Source: Candidatus Methylomirabilis tolerans (GTDB lineage Bacteria; Methylomirabilota; Methylomirabilia; Methylomirabilales; Methylomirabilaceae). From it: DNA of 57,513 nt. Below, piece after piece: positions 31,328 to 40,482 of the stretch. Position 1 is the stretch's first letter. Every line of letters begins with the position of its first letter. The translations under genes and the position numbers were made by a program. The notes under the pieces are model-generated. The model did no database searches. It had not been told where the DNA came from and worked only from the letters and a program-made list of their open reading frames with translations. The stretch is from assembly GCA_019912425.1 (NCBI GenBank), contig JAIOIU010000034.1, positions 1-57,513 of the forward strand, read 5' to 3'.

Positions 31328-31345
31328 CTCTTTGAGGAGGATCAG

Positions 31346-33136
31346 ATGACGACGGCAAAGCCTGAACTCGTTGCGGGCGGTAGCTTCCTCATTCGGGATA
31401 CACCTCCTCAGGAGGTCTTCACGCCTGAAGAGCTGAGCGAGGAACAGCAGATGATGCGGAAGCTGACCCACGAGTTCATCGAGGCCGAGGTCAAGCCGAG
31501 GATCGAGCAGATCGAACACCAGGATTGGGATCTGACACTTCAGCTCCTCAGGAAGGCCGGTGAGTTGGGACTGCTGTCGGTGGATATCCCGACAAAGTAC
31601 GGCGGCTTGGGGCTGGACCTGATCACCTCTACGGTCATCGCCGAGCAGATGATTGAGGGTGGCTCCTTTGCTCTCTCGGCGTTGGACCACTCAGGAATTG
31701 GATCGCTCCCAATCGCTTGGTTCGGCAATGCCGAGCAGAAGGCCCGGTACCTGCCACTGCTTGCCACCGGGGCCAAGATCGGCTCCTATGCGCTCACGGA
31801 GCCTAGCTCCGGCTCTGATGCGCTCAGCGCCAAAACGAAGGCAGTCCTCTCGCCTGATGGGAAGCTGTATATCCTGAACGGCACGAAACAGTTCATCACG
31901 AACGCCGCCTTTGCCGATCTGTACATTACCTATGCCAAGGTAGACGGCGACAAGTTCACCGCCTTTATCATCGACAAGGACACGCCCGGCGTCACCCTGG
32001 GACCGGAAGAAAAAAAGATGGGGATCAAGGGGACCTCCACAAGGAGCGTGGTCCTGGAGAATGCGATGGTCCCCGTGGAAAACCTCCTCTACGAGATCGG
32101 CAGGGGACATAAGGTTGCCTTCGACCTGTTGAACATCGGTCGACTCAAGCTCGGAGCCGGCTGCATGGGTGTCTGCAAACTGGCTCTGCGCGAGGCGGCC
32201 TGGTACGCGAAACAGCGCACACAATTCGGACAACCGATCGCCTCCTTCGGCCTCATCCAGAAAAAGCTGGCCGAGATGGCGATTCGGACCTATGTCGCCG
32301 AGTCGATGGTCTATCGGACTGCCGGCTTGATCGAGCGGAACGTATCAGGTATCGACCAGGAGGACGAGCGAGCGGGGCTCGAGACCGCCAAGGGCGTCGA
32401 GGAGTACGCCGTTGAGTGCTCCATCAACAAGGTCTATGCCTCCGAGACCCTCGATTACGTCGCTGACGAAACCGTCCAGATCTTCGGCGGCTACGGCTAC
32501 ATCGCGGACTTTCCGGCTGAGCGGATCTATCGGGATGCCAGAATCAACCGACTCTTCGAGGGAACCAACGAGATCAACCGATTGTTGATCCCTACGACGC
32601 TCTTCCGGCGAGCGCTGCAGGGGCGACTGCCGCTCTTCATGGCGACTCAGAAGCTGCTGACTGATCTGATCACCTACAGCCCGAGTCAGGAAGAGCCACC
32701 CAGGGGCCACCTTGGTGAGCAGATCCGCCTGCTCCGGTTAGCGAAGAAGATCGCGTTGATGGTTGCTGGAGCCGCCGCCCAGAAGTATCGCGAGCGACTT
32801 GCAGATGAGCAGGAGATCCTGGGGGTGCTGAGCGATCTGGTGATCGAGCTGTTTGCCATGGAGAGCGCTCTGCTCCGCGCGCTGAAGTCGGCAGAGCGGG
32901 ATGGGGAGGGCCCGGCAGAAGCGAAATCGGATATGGTCAAGGTCTACATAAGTGACGCTTTCGCCAGGATCGACTTGCTGGCCAAGGAGGGCCTGGCCTC
33001 AATGGAGGAGGGTGATGCCCTCTGGACACAGCTCAGCGCCCTGAAGAAGTTGACCCGTTACGCACCGTGCAACAGTACCCGCCTGCGCAGGGCTATCGCC
33101 AGACGCATCATCGACGCGGAGGGCTATCGGGTCTAA
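31346..33136 (+). CDS. fadE: Acyl-CoA dehydrogenase, FadE-like (long form)
   Basis: The protein has 596 residues from an ATG behind GAGGAGG. This flavoenzyme makes the first double bond in beta-oxidation. Signatures include YALTEPSSGSDALSAKTKA (FAD/substrate region), FITNAAFADLYITYAK, KLAEMAIRTYVAESMVYRTA and FGGYGYIADFPAERIYRDAR. The family's catalytic glutamate falls in LFEGTNEINR. The about 180-residue C-terminal extension beyond the core is normal for this FadE subgroup. It is the third gene of the operon. Confidence 0.93.
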   Translation: MTTAKPELVAGGSFLIRDTPPQEVFTPEELSEEQQMMRKLTHEFIEAEVKPRIEQIEHQDWDLTLQLLRKAGELGLLSVDIPTKYGGLGLDLITSTVIAEQMIEGGSFALSALDHSGIGSLPIAWFGNAEQKARYLPLLATGAKIGSYALTEPSSGSDALSAKTKAVLSPDGKLYILNGTKQFITNAAFADLYITYAKVDGDKFTAFIIDKDTPGVTLGPEEKKMGIKGTSTRSVVLENAMVPVENLLYEIGRGHKVAFDLLNIGRLKLGAGCMGVCKLALREAAWYAKQRTQFGQPIASFGLIQKKLAEMAIRTYVAESMVYRTAGLIERNVSGIDQEDERAGLETAKGVEEYAVECSINKVYASETLDYVADETVQIFGGYGYIADFPAERIYRDARINRLFEGTNEINRLLIPTTLFRRALQGRLPLFMATQKLLTDLITYSPSQEEPPRGHLGEQIRLLRLAKKIALMVAGAAAQKYRERLADEQEILGVLSDLVIELFAMESALLRALKSAERDGEGPAEAKSDMVKVYISDAFARIDLLAKEGLASMEEGDALWTQLSALKKLTRYAPCNSTRLRRAIARRIIDAEGYRV

Positions 33137-33209
33137 AGACTGAGGAGCCGAGCGTGAGGTCTTGGGCACATAGGGCACCACGAGGGCTGCCCCTACATTT
33201 CGCACGTCC

Positions 33210-33644
33210 TTAATGATGGTCGCAGGTGCCTGGACCGACCCACTCTTCACCATCCGTCCAGACCTCCTTCTTCCAGATCGGCACGATCTCTTTCAAGCGG
33301 TCGATCGCGTAGGCGCAGGCGGCGAGCGCTTCGTGGCGGTGAGGGGCAGAGACTGCGATGGCGACGCTTGCCTCGCCGACCTGCAGATGGCCGATCCGGT
33401 GCGTCATGGCGACCTCGTCCACCTTCCATTTCTGGTGGATCTCATCGGCGATCTCGCGCATCTTGGGGATCGCCATCTCCCGGTAGGCTTCATACTCCAA
33501 GTAGCGGACCTGTCGGCCTCGCGTCTGCTCTCGCACCACACCGAGGAAGGTCGCGACGGCCCCGGAACTCGACCGTCTTACGGCATTCACAAGCGGCTCG
33601 AGCGAAAGTGGCTGATCGGTGATTTCAAGCATCGGTTCCCCCAC
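33210..33644 (-). CDS. moaE: Molybdopterin synthase catalytic subunit MoaE
   Basis: The protein has 144 residues. It transfers sulfur from MoaD thiocarboxylate to cyclic pyranopterin in molybdenum-cofactor synthesis. It shows GAVATFLGVVR (start of the fold), YLEYEAYREMA, HRIGHLQVGEASVAIAVSAP, HRHEALAACAYAIDRLKE and PIWKKEVW with the family's catalytic lysine. It overlaps the end of moaD by 20 nt. No other Mo-cofactor gene is in the window. Confidence 0.92.
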   Translation of the reverse strand: MGEPMLEITDQPLSLEPLVNAVRRSSSGAVATFLGVVREQTRGRQVRYLEYEAYREMAIPKMREIADEIHQKWKVDEVAMTHRIGHLQVGEASVAIAVSAPHRHEALAACAYAIDRLKEIVPIWKKEVWTDGEEWVGPGTCDHH

Positions 33645-33879
33645 TCACAGGGGGGATTAAGGCAACCTCATCCCCCGCTGCCAACCTCTTATCAATAGGA
33701 GCATACTCTCGGTTGACTGAAAACAGGAGCGACCCGGTCAGCCCCTGCAACCTCGGGAACTGGCATTGAAGTCGGTTTATGAGCTGAATCAGCGTGCTCT
33801 CCTCCGGCAGGTCAACGACCAGTTCGCCGACCCCGATAATCTCACGAACGGCTGCGAAACATCGTACTCGAACATTCAT
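33625..33879 (-). CDS. moaD: Molybdopterin synthase sulfur carrier subunit MoaD, with residues after the terminal GG
   Basis: The protein has 84 residues from the ATG at 33879 (an upstream in-frame extension has no ribosome site). It is a ubiquitin-like beta-grasp protein: MNVRVRCFAAVREIIGV, then LINRLQCQFP, and VALIPPVSGG. Normally MoaD ends exactly at GG, which is thiocarboxylated. Here three further codons give PPVSGGTDA before the stop, which overlaps moaE. Either the tail is trimmed or this carrier is modified differently. Confidence 0.85.
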   Translation of the reverse strand: MNVRVRCFAAVREIIGVGELVVDLPEESTLIQLINRLQCQFPRLQGLTGSLLFSVNREYAPIDKRLAAGDEVALIPPVSGGTDA

Positions 33880-33925
33880 CGTAGTCTCTCCACGATCCGG
33901 TAGCACCGCTCCACTAAGAAGATCT

Positions 33926-33946
33926 CCCCTCTTTTCCAAAGAGGGG
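33926..33946. repeat. Hairpin repeat CCCCTCTTT-AAAGAGGGG
   Basis: A perfect 9-bp stem with a 3-nt loop. It is the same general hairpin type as 5498-5517 and lies upstream of moaD. Confidence 0.6.
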
Positions 33947-34202
33947 TAAGCCGACCTTTATCAAAGGGAGGCCAGGAGGCATCCCGCGATCACCTTGAGT
34001 TATTATCTTGAGAGAGTTAATAATGATATTCACGGTCCATTCTTTAAAGCACCATTATTTCAATAGGTTACAATATATACATCATGTATTATCTAGCTAC
34101 TCTTACATTCTCTTCACTCCTCTAACCAATACCATGATCTCTCCGAAATTGTCAATCTAAGACGATTCTAAGCCAGTATTTACCAAGAAAACAACTTCCC
34201 GC

Positions 34203-34231
34203 TTGACCTTTGAGGCTCCTTCTGTTAAAAG
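34203..34231 (+). promoter_or_regulatory. Candidate promoter for the TPR protein gene
   Basis: TTGACC (34203-34208), a 17-nt spacer and TAAAAG (34226-34231) lie about 55 nt upstream of the GTG start, in AT-rich DNA. An AAGGAGGGGG ribosome site follows at about 34268. Confidence 0.45.
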
Positions 34232-34285
34232 AATAATAAAAAGTTAGTCGCTAGGAACCCGTAGTGTAAGGAGGGGGTAGCGAGG

Positions 34286-36058
34286 GTGGCACTAAAACAG
34301 CCTAGGACCACAGCGAAATCGCCATCTGAGGCGATTGGCATCAAGATCCTGGCTGGATCGAACAAAGAGAAGGCACTCGCCTTAGCGCAACTCATAGAAG
34401 ATCTTCTCGACGAACTCGACTATACCGATTTTCACCCCAAGCTTTCCTCAATCCGTCTTGCCATTGACGTGAAGGCCCGCCACCGATCCAACGCTCACCG
34501 GCTGCATTGCTATGGGTGCACAATCGCTCATGAGATTCGCCCGCTGGAACTGCAGGCGGTCCATAGACGCTATATGCAGGCGCGGCGCCGGGACAAGGAC
34601 CTGACCGGTATCTTCTTCTCCGTTTCCGGCTTTCACCCGACGGCCCGAAACTGGTTTTCGCGTCTGGATGCCTCCGCGAGGGGCGACTATCACCTGTTCG
34701 GGGTTGATAAGATATGTGCCCTGCTTCGACGCGCAAAGCTGGTCGCGTCCCACGATCATATCGTCCATATCATTGAGAGTCGGGTCATGGCAAGGCTTGG
34801 GGCAGGACACCTTGTCTTTATGGCGGGAAGGTTCTACTGGATTTTCCGAATCGAGGCTAAAAGAGGGAGTGCATACGCGGTGCTCGATGCCTACGGATCG
34901 CCAGTCTCCCCTCGTGTGGCTTCTTCCTTCAGGCGGCTGGATGGCTCCCTGAAGGGAACGCGTCCCCTGAACCTGCAAGCCAGAGAAAAGGTCCTCCTGG
35001 CTTTAGCGGAGTGCGGACTGAAGAACATCGAACTCCTGTCGCGGGACACCAAAGAACCTCTGAGCGATCTTCGAGAGGTCATGCAGGAGCTTTTCGATGA
35101 AGGGTTCCTCATCGCAGAGCCGGCCGGTCAGCCACGATGGCGGTGTAACCGCTATTCCCTTAAGCCCGATTTTCATGTCTTCCTCAGCCTTGCCCGTCAG
35201 TTCCTCGATGGCGCTCAACGCTTCAAGTTCCTCCGCTCGAACTTTGCGGTCCAAATGCTGGTTGCCGGCCTGCTTTCCTATTTGGAGAGACGCTTTCATC
35301 TGAAGCTCTCCGAGGAGGAGAGAGGCTGGCTTCCGAGGTTCCTGGCGGTCTCCCCCTCAGCCCTTTCCTATGCTCTGTTTGCACCTACCAATGAGTTTAT
35401 CACTGTCTCTGAGGAGTTGGAACACCGCCCCCTGCCCAATATGGAGAAGGAGCGGCTCCAGAGCCAACACCTCAGTAAGCTTTATTCGAACCTGCTTCTC
35501 CGATACGCAAGCGATGTACAGGATAGTCGGTTCGATGAGATGCTTCGCCATAAAGGGGTACGAGGTCACCTCTATCGGATTACGGCCCAGGCGGCAAGCG
35601 CTGAAGAGCTGTTTTTCTCTATAAAGGGTGAATCGTATCTCGCCCTCGCCGTGCCACCTGCCACGGGGGCCGCTACCCAGAAAGGGGTTGGATCCCCCAG
35701 CTCTCTTAACGGCGATACTCTCCTGAGTAATGGGAAGGCCCTCATGCACATACAAGAGTTTGATTGCGCGGTTGAGTTGTTCGACCGCGCGATCAAAGAA
35801 CTGACGGACCCGAGTAAGCTCATGGAGGCGTGGCATTGCAAGGGATCCTGTTTCGTAAGCCAGAAACGTTACTCCGCCGCAATCACCTGTCTCAATGAGG
35901 CGCTCCACCATGACAGCAATTACAAGGAGGCGTGGCTCCATAAGGCTGTCTGCTTGAGGGGATTAGGGGATAGCAGCGGGGCCGTTCGTTGCGCCAGGCG
36001 TGCCTTGGAGATTGATCCCACCTACGAAGAGGCACGAGACTTCTTGAAGAACACGTAA
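34286..36058 (+). CDS. Unrecognised protein: Mrr-like N-terminal region, winged-helix middle, C-terminal TPRs
   Basis: The protein has 590 residues from a GTG after a long AAGGAGGGGG. Residues about 30-165 resemble a restriction-endonuclease-like fold. IFFSVSGFHPTARNWFSRL and YHLFGVDKICALLRRAKLV match the usual late strand/helix pattern, but the expected E-x-K pair is not evident (YGCTIAHEIRP at that place). The middle has a winged-helix-like segment (LSDLREVMQELFDEGFLIAE). The C-terminal about 110 residues are three TPR-like repeats (AWHCKGSCFVSQKRYSAAIT; AWLHKAVCLRGLGDSSGAVR). I cannot name a function. Possible roles are a sensor or regulator with a dead nuclease domain. Confidence 0.7.
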   Translation: MALKQPRTTAKSPSEAIGIKILAGSNKEKALALAQLIEDLLDELDYTDFHPKLSSIRLAIDVKARHRSNAHRLHCYGCTIAHEIRPLELQAVHRRYMQARRRDKDLTGIFFSVSGFHPTARNWFSRLDASARGDYHLFGVDKICALLRRAKLVASHDHIVHIIESRVMARLGAGHLVFMAGRFYWIFRIEAKRGSAYAVLDAYGSPVSPRVASSFRRLDGSLKGTRPLNLQAREKVLLALAECGLKNIELLSRDTKEPLSDLREVMQELFDEGFLIAEPAGQPRWRCNRYSLKPDFHVFLSLARQFLDGAQRFKFLRSNFAVQMLVAGLLSYLERRFHLKLSEEERGWLPRFLAVSPSALSYALFAPTNEFITVSEELEHRPLPNMEKERLQSQHLSKLYSNLLLRYASDVQDSRFDEMLRHKGVRGHLYRITAQAASAEELFFSIKGESYLALAVPPATGAATQKGVGSPSSLNGDTLLSNGKALMHIQEFDCAVELFDRAIKELTDPSKLMEAWHCKGSCFVSQKRYSAAITCLNEALHHDSNYKEAWLHKAVCLRGLGDSSGAVRCARRALEIDPTYEEARDFLKNT

Positions 36059-36195
36059 GGTAGCCTCGTTCTTGACCTATCAGACAAATATCATCCCGTA
36101 CTTGACTTCACCTAAAAAGGTTGCCAAGCTTACACTGAATGGTATTTTTGACTGCGCAATTTCACAAACGCCGACTTTCTCAGCGAGGAGATCCG

Positions 36196-36672
36196 ATGCA
36201 AGGACATCCGCAGATCATTGAACTGTTGAACAGCGTGCTCCGGAAGGAGCTGACGGGAATCAACCAGTACTTTCTGCACTCCAAAATGTGTGAAGGCTGG
36301 GGTTATCAGGTCCTGGCCAAGGCGATCATCGAGGAATCGATTGAGGAAATGAAACATGCCGATAAGATCGTCGAGCGCATCCTGTTCCTTGACGGGATCC
36401 CACATATCTCAGAGTGTGATCGACTTGCGATCGGCGGCAACGTCCGGCAGCAGTTGGAGAACGATCTCGCGCTGGAGATGGCCGCGCTCAAAGTCCTGAA
36501 TCCTGGTGTGCAGCTATGTATCGAACTTCAAGATCACGGAAGCCGGGAGTTGCTGGAGCGCATCACAGTCGATGAAGAACGTCATGTAGGTTGGATCGAG
36601 ACGCAACTCCACAGAATCAGCGAGCTGGGGTATGAGAACTATCTCGCAGAACAGATGTACGAGAAGAGCTAA
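36196..36672 (+). CDS. bfr: Bacterioferritin
   Basis: The protein has 158 residues from the ATG at 36196 (GAGGAG upstream). This iron-storage cage protein oxidises Fe2+. Ferroxidase ligands are visible in LRKELTGINQYFLHSKM, IEEMKHADKIVERIL (E, H and the heme-ligand methionine), LALEMAAL and DEERHVGWIETQL. Length and motifs are complete. It ends tail-to-tail with the FadL gene, 18 nt apart. Confidence 0.95.
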   Translation: MQGHPQIIELLNSVLRKELTGINQYFLHSKMCEGWGYQVLAKAIIEESIEEMKHADKIVERILFLDGIPHISECDRLAIGGNVRQQLENDLALEMAALKVLNPGVQLCIELQDHGSRELLERITVDEERHVGWIETQLHRISELGYENYLAEQMYEKS

Positions 36673-36690
36673 GGAGGGTTCCTCGTATTT

Positions 36691-38088
36691 TTAAAACTTG
36701 ATGCCCAGCGTGACAGAGCCTGCGTGGTGTACGGTGCTATATCGACCATTCACCACTGCGGGAAGGGTCAACGGAGGCCTGTTGTCGGCGATGTGCCGCG
36801 TATCGTAGATGGCTGCCTGATAGGCCACATCGAGGCTGATGGCCGACGGACTGTACCGGCGACCCTGCTCGCCGCAGCGGATGAGACCTGCGAAACGACC
36901 GCCCGCCTTGCACAGAAAGCCCATGCCGACGGACAGTATATTCTTATCGCTATCGGGAACCGCAGGATCAAACGTCCGGCTGGGAACTGGCGTGGCGGAA
37001 TGTTGCCACCCCGCACGCGCGGTCACGTCCCAATGCGGCAACGCGGCAGGGTCAATCCATTTGTACTCCGTTCCAACCATGAATGTGAGGGTATTCGACC
37101 AGTTCCGCGGAATATGAATGACGGTTCCGGTGCCCAAGTGCACGTCGGTATCGTGGAAAGCACTCCAGTCTGTCTTATCAAGATCCACCTCGATCTTCCA
37201 CTCATGTCCCCTGACCAAGAGCGGCCACACTGCACCGCCGAAGGTAAACGACTGGGGGAGGACCAGCTTCGTTCGAGCCGATGTCATCGCCGTTCCCGCC
37301 TGAAGAAACTCTCCCTCCATGTGCAGCGTCGCGCGACTTCGGTACTGAAACCCGAAGCTGCACCATGGGCGCTTGCTCTCCAGCAGGCAGGGTGTGTAAC
37401 GGAGACTCAGATTGAAGCCAGGGCTGGTGTCATTGCCGTTGACTTCAAGGGGCGTCCCCGTTGGAGGTAACCCCGAAGCTCCGGAAGATTTAAACTGCAT
37501 CACGTACCCCCCCTCCCCAACGAAGCTTGCAAAGGTGTAGATATCGGCCCCAGCCGCGAGCGAGAGCTGCTCGGTCACCTTGTATGCAATCACGGGTCTG
37601 ATATCGAGCAACGGCAGCGATGCGAATGTCAAGGACGTATTTAGCGGACCATCCTCCGGCCATCGGTGTCTAAGACCAAAAGGGGAGAACACGCCGACGC
37701 CTACTGTCATCCGTGTCAAGACGGGAAGGTCCAGAGCTTGGGCGACTGGTCTGAGATTCGCGGTCAGGTAGAAGTGGAGAGGCGGAGGGTTTGCGACAGG
37801 CCCGTCCAGGTTTCCAAAACTCTCTCCGCCAGTCTCACGTTGGGTGAAGTCCGTCCCGCCACCGACCAGAAGGGCCCCCATCATCAGTTGGACCCCGGAA
37901 AGCTGAGTCAGTCCCGCCGGATTATAATAGATAGCAGAAGGGTCATCGCTCTGAGCCACAAATGCATCGGCTTGACCGGCTCCAGACGCGCTTTGAGAAA
38001 AAATCCGAAAGCCGGTTGCCTGCGCGACGGACGGCACGACCAAGGTAAGCCAAAAGGCAGCGATCTGAAGCCGACGCTGTAACAGCAT
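36691..38088 (-). CDS. fadL: FadL/OmpP1-family outer-membrane long-chain hydrophobe transporter
   Basis: The protein has 465 residues with a signal peptide (LQIAAFWLTLVVPSVAQA) and the diagnostic start GFRIFSQSASGAGQADAFVA, then DDPSAIYYNPAGLTQL of the plug region. The ending GSVTLGIKF is a typical final beta strand. It imports fatty acids or other hydrophobic compounds across the outer membrane. It lies at the distal end of the propionyl-CoA cluster, 4 nt after the FG-GAP-like gene, which fits a joint role in lipid use with the fadNAE operon. Confidence 0.92.
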   Translation of the reverse strand: MLLQRRLQIAAFWLTLVVPSVAQATGFRIFSQSASGAGQADAFVAQSDDPSAIYYNPAGLTQLSGVQLMMGALLVGGGTDFTQRETGGESFGNLDGPVANPPPLHFYLTANLRPVAQALDLPVLTRMTVGVGVFSPFGLRHRWPEDGPLNTSLTFASLPLLDIRPVIAYKVTEQLSLAAGADIYTFASFVGEGGYVMQFKSSGASGLPPTGTPLEVNGNDTSPGFNLSLRYTPCLLESKRPWCSFGFQYRSRATLHMEGEFLQAGTAMTSARTKLVLPQSFTFGGAVWPLLVRGHEWKIEVDLDKTDWSAFHDTDVHLGTGTVIHIPRNWSNTLTFMVGTEYKWIDPAALPHWDVTARAGWQHSATPVPSRTFDPAVPDSDKNILSVGMGFLCKAGGRFAGLIRCGEQGRRYSPSAISLDVAYQAAIYDTRHIADNRPPLTLPAVVNGRYSTVHHAGSVTLGIKF

Positions 38089-38092
38089 GTCG

Positions 38093-40027
38093 TTACTGCA
38101 GACGAAGGGCTAGAATCTCGCTTTTCTTGCCCAATCCCAATCTCCCGCGCTTCACTACGAGCGCGAGGAGGCGTCGTCCAAGCCCTTCCCCAAGATCCAC
38201 AACAGCGTAATCGGCCAGCGTTCCGTCAGATATGGGCGCCTGCCATACCTCATGAAATCCAGCCCCGTCCCACTTCAGGACGATCAAGTTGACCGCCTTG
38301 CTTCCGGTCCACCGACCGAACAGCCGGGCTTCAGCCTCTTCTTCTCGCCCCAGAATGAGAAGAGATCCCGTACCGTCTTTGTCCTTTTCAATCAGAACCC
38401 GAAGGCCCGCTCGACTCGGTGAAGTTGCCACCCCTCCACTCGCTTTATACGCGCCCATCGACTCCCCGGTTCGTGAGCGGACTTCGAGTGTCGTCCCCCC
38501 TTTGAACGTTACCAGTCGCACTATTCCATCCCCGCTGAGATCGGCCATCATCACTTCCAGTAGCGAGAGACCCGCCGAACCATCAAGGGTAGATCCCGCA
38601 TGGAAGTTCCGTCCATCCCATGTGTACTGGTGGATCGGTTTTGTAGCGCGACCCCCCGGTATCACCGTTTGGCCAAAGAGCTGCGGTGTTTTCCCATTGG
38701 ATGGCAGAGGTCGGAGCACAAGGTCCGGTATCTCCCAGATCGGTTTGAGCTTGCCGTCTACCCACTGCAAAACACGAGCGTAAAAACGATCCTTGTGCGA
38801 CAAGGTCATGATAACCTCAGCGCCTCCATCACTGGTAACGTCCATTACCTCCAGCGTTACCACGGTTTCTTGATTGCTCAACGGGTACTCCGCAAGAAAT
38901 CTGAGGTGGAGACCATCGATTCGAAAGACGAGAAGTCGATCGGCTCCTGCCAGGAGAAGCTCGCTTTTTCCGTCGCCTTCCAGATCGGCAACCGCCATGG
39001 CCATCATGGAACCGTCAAACACTGGTTCAAGCACAATATGTTCCGAAGGCATAGAAGCGACTGGCGGCCTGTTGGATATCGGGGGAGCCGCGATGGTCGG
39101 CGTGCTGGTTTCCGGAGGCGCTATCACAGCCGGTCGAACAGTCGAAGACGACGGTGGTCTACGAGACGGCTGATCGTGAACCATAATATCAGCCTGTACC
39201 GGTGTACTGGCGAGAACGATCGAATTGCCGGTTAGCGTGGAATAGGCCTGAACATCGAGAGAAACTCCCTCTGCTGTAGATGTCAGGCGACTCAGCAGCA
39301 GGACCTGAATCTTTCCCTTTTCAGCGAGTTGTTTGAGCATCAAAGGATGTGCTAACTCGCCAGCCCTCAGGTTCTTATCAGCCAACAACATCGATCGCAA
39401 CTGTCGCTCCTCAATCAGCTCAAAGCGACCTGTCCGAATCAGGGCGGTAGCCAACTCCTTGGTCATCGATCGCGCACCCATCCCGCCGACCCCTTCAACG
39501 TCGACATTAGGAAATGCCACGATCATCCGCGCCATGGAGACCCTCACCCGATCACCCTTACGAAATCCCGCCTTCTCGATCTTTTTGATCACCGTGGCTT
39601 CGGCATAACGCTCGTGAACGTAAAGGATACGGATCATCCCAAGATCCTTATCCATCTTTCCAAGAGTCTCTCCTGTCAGCGGGTGTTTAAACTCTTGCCC
39701 TTCGCGGAACACATCGAGTTCCATGCCCTGGAAAATACCTGCTGTCGTCCCCCGATCAATCAGGACTAGATCGCCCTCGAAACCGATGATCAGGCCCTCG
39801 ACGCGGGGAAAGGCGGCGGCCAGTCGTTCGGCCACAACCCTGGCGGCTTCAGTAGATTCACCAGGCTGATCCCTGGCGGAAGCGGGGCTTCCGCCACGAA
39901 CAGGCGTTCGCTCCTGAGCTGCCGCCATTATGCCCGGTGAGACGATGAGCAATAAAGAAAAGAAAAGGGTGAAACGGAGCACAAGGCGGGCAATCGAAAC
40001 CGGCGGATTAGATCGTCTGCAACCCAT
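38093..40027 (-). CDS. Exported protein with CsgG/FlgT-like N-terminal region and FG-GAP/VCBS-like repeats
   Basis: The protein has 644 residues from the ATG at 40027 (GGAG 7 nt upstream); an upstream in-frame start inside the epimerase gene is less likely. There is a signal segment (LRFTLFFSLLLIVSPGIMAA). Residues about 65-170 form a FlgT-C-like region (GTTAGIFQGMELDVFREGQE; GFRKGDRVRVS). Next is a CsgG-like part (TKELATALIRTGRFELIEER). The C-terminal half has repeats with calcium-loop-like acidic turns (VADLEGDGKSELLLAGADRL; DVTSDGGAEVIM; MADLSGDGIVRLV), typical of beta-propeller FG-GAP repeats. Function is unknown. It is cotranscribed with fadL and mce. Confidence 0.75.
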   Translation of the reverse strand: MGCRRSNPPVSIARLVLRFTLFFSLLLIVSPGIMAAAQERTPVRGGSPASARDQPGESTEAARVVAERLAAAFPRVEGLIIGFEGDLVLIDRGTTAGIFQGMELDVFREGQEFKHPLTGETLGKMDKDLGMIRILYVHERYAEATVIKKIEKAGFRKGDRVRVSMARMIVAFPNVDVEGVGGMGARSMTKELATALIRTGRFELIEERQLRSMLLADKNLRAGELAHPLMLKQLAEKGKIQVLLLSRLTSTAEGVSLDVQAYSTLTGNSIVLASTPVQADIMVHDQPSRRPPSSSTVRPAVIAPPETSTPTIAAPPISNRPPVASMPSEHIVLEPVFDGSMMAMAVADLEGDGKSELLLAGADRLLVFRIDGLHLRFLAEYPLSNQETVVTLEVMDVTSDGGAEVIMTLSHKDRFYARVLQWVDGKLKPIWEIPDLVLRPLPSNGKTPQLFGQTVIPGGRATKPIHQYTWDGRNFHAGSTLDGSAGLSLLEVMMADLSGDGIVRLVTFKGGTTLEVRSRTGESMGAYKASGGVATSPSRAGLRVLIEKDKDGTGSLLILGREEEAEARLFGRWTGSKAVNLIVLKWDGAGFHEVWQAPISDGTLADYAVVDLGEGLGRRLLALVVKRGRLGLGKKSEILALRLQ

Positions 40028-40043
40028 AGTGACGCTCCAGTGA

Positions 40044-40454
40044 CTACGCGCCACTGGGTTGCTCAACCAGCTCTACGAGAACACCATTGCATCCCTTTGG
40101 ATGCAGGAAGGCCACGCGCGTACCGCTGGACCCGGATTTAGGAACCCTGTCGATGAGGGGGATACCGGCCGCATGGAGGACACTCAGTGTCCCTGGAAGG
40201 TCGTCGACCTCAAGGCAGATGTGGTGAAGGCCCTCGCCTCGCCTCTCGATGAATTTACTCATCGGATTATTCGAGCCGATTCCCTGCACCAACTCGATCC
40301 GACTTCCTTCAAGCTCAAAGAATGCCACCTTCGCGCCCTCATCGGGAAGTGTCTCGATTCGACCCCGATCGATGCCCAGAAGTGTCTCGAATAACCTCGC
40401 CGAAGCCTCGACATCTTTCACGGCAATGGCAATATGCTCGATTCGACGCACCAT
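40044..40454 (-). CDS. mce: Methylmalonyl-CoA epimerase
   Basis: The protein has 136 residues of the glyoxalase/VOC fold. It interconverts (S)- and (R)-methylmalonyl-CoA. Metal-ligand stretches are IEHIAIAVKDVEAS (His), GEGLHHICLEVDD (His) and GVLVELVEQ (Glu). It lies between the mutase gene and the FG-GAP-like gene, as expected in a propionyl-CoA pathway cluster. Confidence 0.93.
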   Translation of the reverse strand: MVRRIEHIAIAVKDVEASARLFETLLGIDRGRIETLPDEGAKVAFFELEGSRIELVQGIGSNNPMSKFIERRGEGLHHICLEVDDLPGTLSVLHAAGIPLIDRVPKSGSSGTRVAFLHPKGCNGVLVELVEQPSGA

Positions 40455-40464
40455 GACTTAACGA

Positions 40465-40482
40465 CGCACCCTATGCCCTGGT
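40465..40482. repeat. Short GGGTATA-type heptad arm between mutase and epimerase genes
   Basis: CACCCTATGCCCTGG occupies most of the 28-nt spacer between the two genes. It is a single arm of the same word as at 29990-30064. Confidence 0.5.

Larger units (their letters stand above)
33880..34285. other. AT-rich divergent intergenic region between moaD and the TPR protein gene
   Basis: About 400 nt without a gene. It holds a hairpin repeat (33926-33946), a second C/G-tract (about 33955-33975), a markedly AT-rich stretch (34010-34200) and a promoter candidate at 34203-34231. Confidence 0.55.

Noticed and set aside
36724-37470. Plus-strand 248-codon frame opposite fadL
   Set aside because: The minus strand encodes a complete FadL with signal peptide and family motifs; the opposite frame has no domain or ribosome site.
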